Assembly: GCF_019127135.1 (NCBI RefSeq)
Contig: NZ_JAHOEA010000050.1
Coordinates: 1 to 25,139, forward strand
DNA length: 25,139 nt
Direction of reading: 5' to 3'
Origin: Segatella copri
GTDB lineage: Bacteria; Bacteroidota; Bacteroidia; Bacteroidales; Bacteroidaceae
The notes below the pieces were generated by a model. The model had not been told where the DNA came from. It was given only the letters and a program-made list of their open reading frames with translations, and ran no database searches. Position numbers and translations under genes: made by a program. The first letter of the stretch is position 1. The number at the start of each line of letters is the position of its first letter. This document shows, piece after piece, positions 23,800-25,139 of this stretch.

Positions 23800-24084
23800 A
23801 TGAAACTCAACAACACCCAACACAAATCTTTCCTCTGGCACCTCGACTTCGAGCCATTCACCTAGCACACCTTCTATGGTGAGCAATGTCCGCCATTCGT
23901 TACCGAAGAGAATAAGGAGGCATGGAAACGTTATCTGACAAAAGTCATCAAGAAGCATCTGAAGAAAGTAGTGATGACTACCTCTGAATTTAGGGATATT
24001 GAACTCCAGATAAGGGAAGAAAAGCTGTTGCGCATAAAATGGGACGAGCAGAGAAAACGGTCTATGGAAAAATCACTCCTGTAA
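23800..24084 (+). pseudogene. Broken second copy of the 20438 basic protein
   Basis: Begins MKLNNTQHKSFLWHLDFEPF and follows the 20438 protein closely for about 90 residues. It has TAG at 23863-23865 in place of a tryptophan codon (TGG to TAG) and ends early with TAA at 24082-24084 after RSMEK. The last 70 residues of the intact copy are missing. Upstream DNA is not similar between copies, so the duplicated unit starts close to the coding region. Confidence 0.8.
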
Positions 24085-24209
24085 ATTATCAACTACACCA
24101 ATAATGAAGCAGAAACAATGAGAGAAGTGCCTATCGGAGTTGAGCGGATACTTACGGCTCGTTTGCGTTAAAATAATCCAATATGTTTGGTGGTTTGAGG
24201 GGAAAAATG

Positions 24210-24217
24210 TACTTTTG
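24210..24217 (+). promoter_or_regulatory. Promoter -7 box TACTTTTG
   Basis: A TAnnTTTG box 37 bases before the ATG at 24255, preceded by TTTGGTGGTTTGAGGGGAAA, the last part of the conserved promoter segment seen at 21380-21421 and 22270-22315. Only this distal part of the segment is present here. Confidence 0.6.
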
Positions 24218-24254
24218 CAATCTAATTCAGTTAAACGTTTAAAAGGAGAAGATT

Positions 24255-24506
24255 ATGGAACAAATATTAGTAACAGTAGATTCAAACCAGCCTCTGCAAA
24301 ACATTCGTAAGGCTATTAATATGCTTCGTGGTGTTGTGTCAACTACAGTTGTAAAAGAGCCTATCTTGACAAAAACACAGAAACAGCAAGCTTATGTGAA
24401 GGAAAGTTTGACAAGAGCTTTGCAGGAAGTGAAACTTGCTAAGTTGGAAGGAAGAAAACTACCAGATGCAAGGGATTTATTAAAAGATTTAGAAATGGAG
24501 GATTGA
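24255..24506 (+). CDS. Antitoxin of RelE/ParE-type module
   Basis: 83 residues. The N-terminus (ILVTVDSNQPLQNIRKAINM) resembles a dimerisation/DNA-binding segment, and the C-terminus is a charged helix (LTRALQEVKLAKLEGRKLPD) likely to wrap the toxin. A ribosome-binding site AAAAGGAGAAG precedes the ATG. One base separates its stop from the toxin start, so translation is coupled. Assignment as antitoxin rests on position and size. Confidence 0.75.
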   Translation: MEQILVTVDSNQPLQNIRKAINMLRGVVSTTVVKEPILTKTQKQQAYVKESLTRALQEVKLAKLEGRKLPDARDLLKDLEMED

Positions 24507-24507
24507 C

Positions 24508-24840
24508 ATGAATGTACATGTAGAATATGGCCCTGAGTTTAAGAGACAGTTTAAACGTTTGGCTAAAAAATATCATTCATTGAAGTCTGACTATGAATCT
24601 TGGTTAGATGAAATTTATAAGAATCCTCTTGTTGGAGATGATCTTGGTGGTGGCGTTCATAAGATAAGAATGGCCATTGCTGACAAGGGTAAAGGCAAAA
24701 GCGGTGGTGCAAGAATCCTAACTCTTAATGTAAAAGTTAGTGAGGACGGTATGAATGTAACTCTTCTTACAATCTATGACAAGGGAGAAATCTCTAATGT
24801 CAAGGATGAATTTATAGAATTCTTGATTAAAAACTTATAA
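24508..24840 (+). CDS. RelE/ParE-family toxin
   Basis: 110 residues with a RelE/ParE fold pattern: EFKRQFKRLAKKYHSLKSDY (helical hairpin), then GVHKIRMAIADKGKGKSGGA and a final strand LLTIYDKGEISNVKDEFIEF. RelE-type toxins cleave mRNA on the ribosome, whereas ParE types poison gyrase; this variant (K-I-R-M-A-I, G-K-G-K-S-G-G-A-R) is commonly annotated as RelE-like in Bacteroidota. It is intact and directly coupled to its antitoxin. Confidence 0.8.
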   Translation: MNVHVEYGPEFKRQFKRLAKKYHSLKSDYESWLDEIYKNPLVGDDLGGGVHKIRMAIADKGKGKSGGARILTLNVKVSEDGMNVTLLTIYDKGEISNVKDEFIEFLIKNL

Positions 24841-24875
24841 GACGTTGTCATTTAAACTGTGGAATGCTTTTGCCC

Positions 24876-25019
24876 TATGCGGGATGGACCGCCTGGGAAT
24901 AGCAGTTTATAGTTTACAGTTAATAGTTATAGTTTACGATTGATTTTGTGGTTATTTGTTGATAACTTGCAGATTTCTTGTGATTTTCTTGGTGGGTTAA
25001 AGATAAAGGCGTTACTTTG
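24876..25019 (+). repeat. GC-rich repeat fragment plus promoter segment, copy 3
   Basis: The short end of the GC-rich repeat (ATGCGGGATGGACCGCC, 24876-24896, without the hairpin) is followed by the TTATAGTTTAC/GTTAATAG segment, a variant of the conserved promoter block, and a near-consensus -7 box TTACTTTG at 25012-25019. The gene that should follow is absent because an IS66 left end begins at 25024. This promoter now points into the IS. Confidence 0.65.
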
Positions 25020-25023
25020 GCGG

Positions 25024-25084
25024 GTAAACCACCAATACAGCGTAAGATGGGGTAAATGAAAAATATTATCTTTGCAACCGTTTT
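25024..25084 (+). mobile_element. IS66 element left end, interrupted by intron
   Basis: The terminal repeat GTAAACCACCAATACAGCGT at 25024-25043 is followed by the IS66 leader with the -7 box TATCTTTG (25067-25074) up to CCGTTTT at 25084, nearly identical to 7768-7828. The next base starts group II intron sequence and not the expected AAAATTCACAT. The element has the same orientation as the left-hand copies. Confidence 0.8.
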
Positions 25085-25139
25085 GTGTGTCCTGAGACAG
25101 AATGAAGTCAGATATTGGCTATATTTGATAGATTTCTGT
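25085..25139 (+). ncRNA. Group II intron, 5' end
   Basis: Begins GTGTG, matching the conserved GUGYG start of group II introns, exactly where homology with the uninterrupted IS66 leader breaks off. Only 55 bases lie in the window, so domain I and the intron-encoded protein are outside. Together with the 3' end at 1-55, it defines the same insertion site (CCGTTTT / AAAATTC). Confidence 0.75.

Noticed and set aside
1..25139. CRISPR arrays, tRNAs and tyrosine-recombinase attachment sites.
   Set aside because: No regularly spaced repeats, cloverleaf-like sequences or integrase gene were seen on either strand.

Overview
The window looks like the accessory genome of a Bacteroidota bacterium, most likely Prevotella/Segatella-like. 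The reasons are recurrent -7 boxes of the TAnnTTTG type, IS66-family insertion sequences, a broken FHS-type (fucose permease-like) transporter, small Bacteroidota-style toxin-antitoxin (TA) modules and A+T-rich coding DNA. No tRNA, rRNA, CRISPR array or replication origin was seen. Almost everything reads on the + strand. The genus is an inference.

Layout. 1-892 is a graveyard: the 3' end of a group II intron inside an IS66 copy, remnants of that IS ending at an inverted repeat at 638, and remnants of an antitoxin/PIN-toxin pair. 901-7522 is a compact operon resembling AVAST type I antiphage systems: a metallo-beta-lactamase-fold protein, a 1649-residue trypsin-like protease/STAND NTPase/helical-repeat protein, and two small paralogous proteins. 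7519-8728 holds two nested, truncated IS66 elements. 8754-9303 holds a GC-rich repeat, the tail of a nucleotidyltransferase gene and a terminator. 9328-14144 is a two-gene RADAR system (rdrA ATPase, rdrB adenosine deaminase). 14275-20402 is a tightly coupled pair that I cannot assign to a named system: a 1519-residue PD-(D/E)XK-like nuclease/NTPase/helical-repeat protein and a compact 521-residue ABC-type ATPase. It is the best candidate here for an undescribed defence system.

20438-25019 is a patchwork of small genes: an unrecognised basic protein with a broken second copy, a small membrane protein, an orphan antitoxin-like gene, a GNAT toxin with a 51-residue upstream partner, a minus-strand XRE regulator, a RelE/ParE-like TA pair and several gene tails. 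Two of the three intact units (21450; 22355/22521) follow a shared upstream module made of a GC-rich hairpin repeat and a promoter segment. The RelE pair has only the distal part of the promoter segment. A further near-complete promoter copy at the right end has been interrupted by an IS66 element.

The window ends at 25024-25139 with an IS66 left end interrupted by the 5' end of a group II intron, at the same IS position as the intron 3' end at base 1. The whole island therefore sits between two intron-interrupted IS66 copies in direct orientation. Either the island is bounded by mobile elements that could recombine, or the sequenced piece stops at repeats that assemblies cannot cross. The shared theme is genome defence: large sensor NTPases carrying protease, deaminase or nuclease effectors, with TA modules, embedded in mobile DNA.
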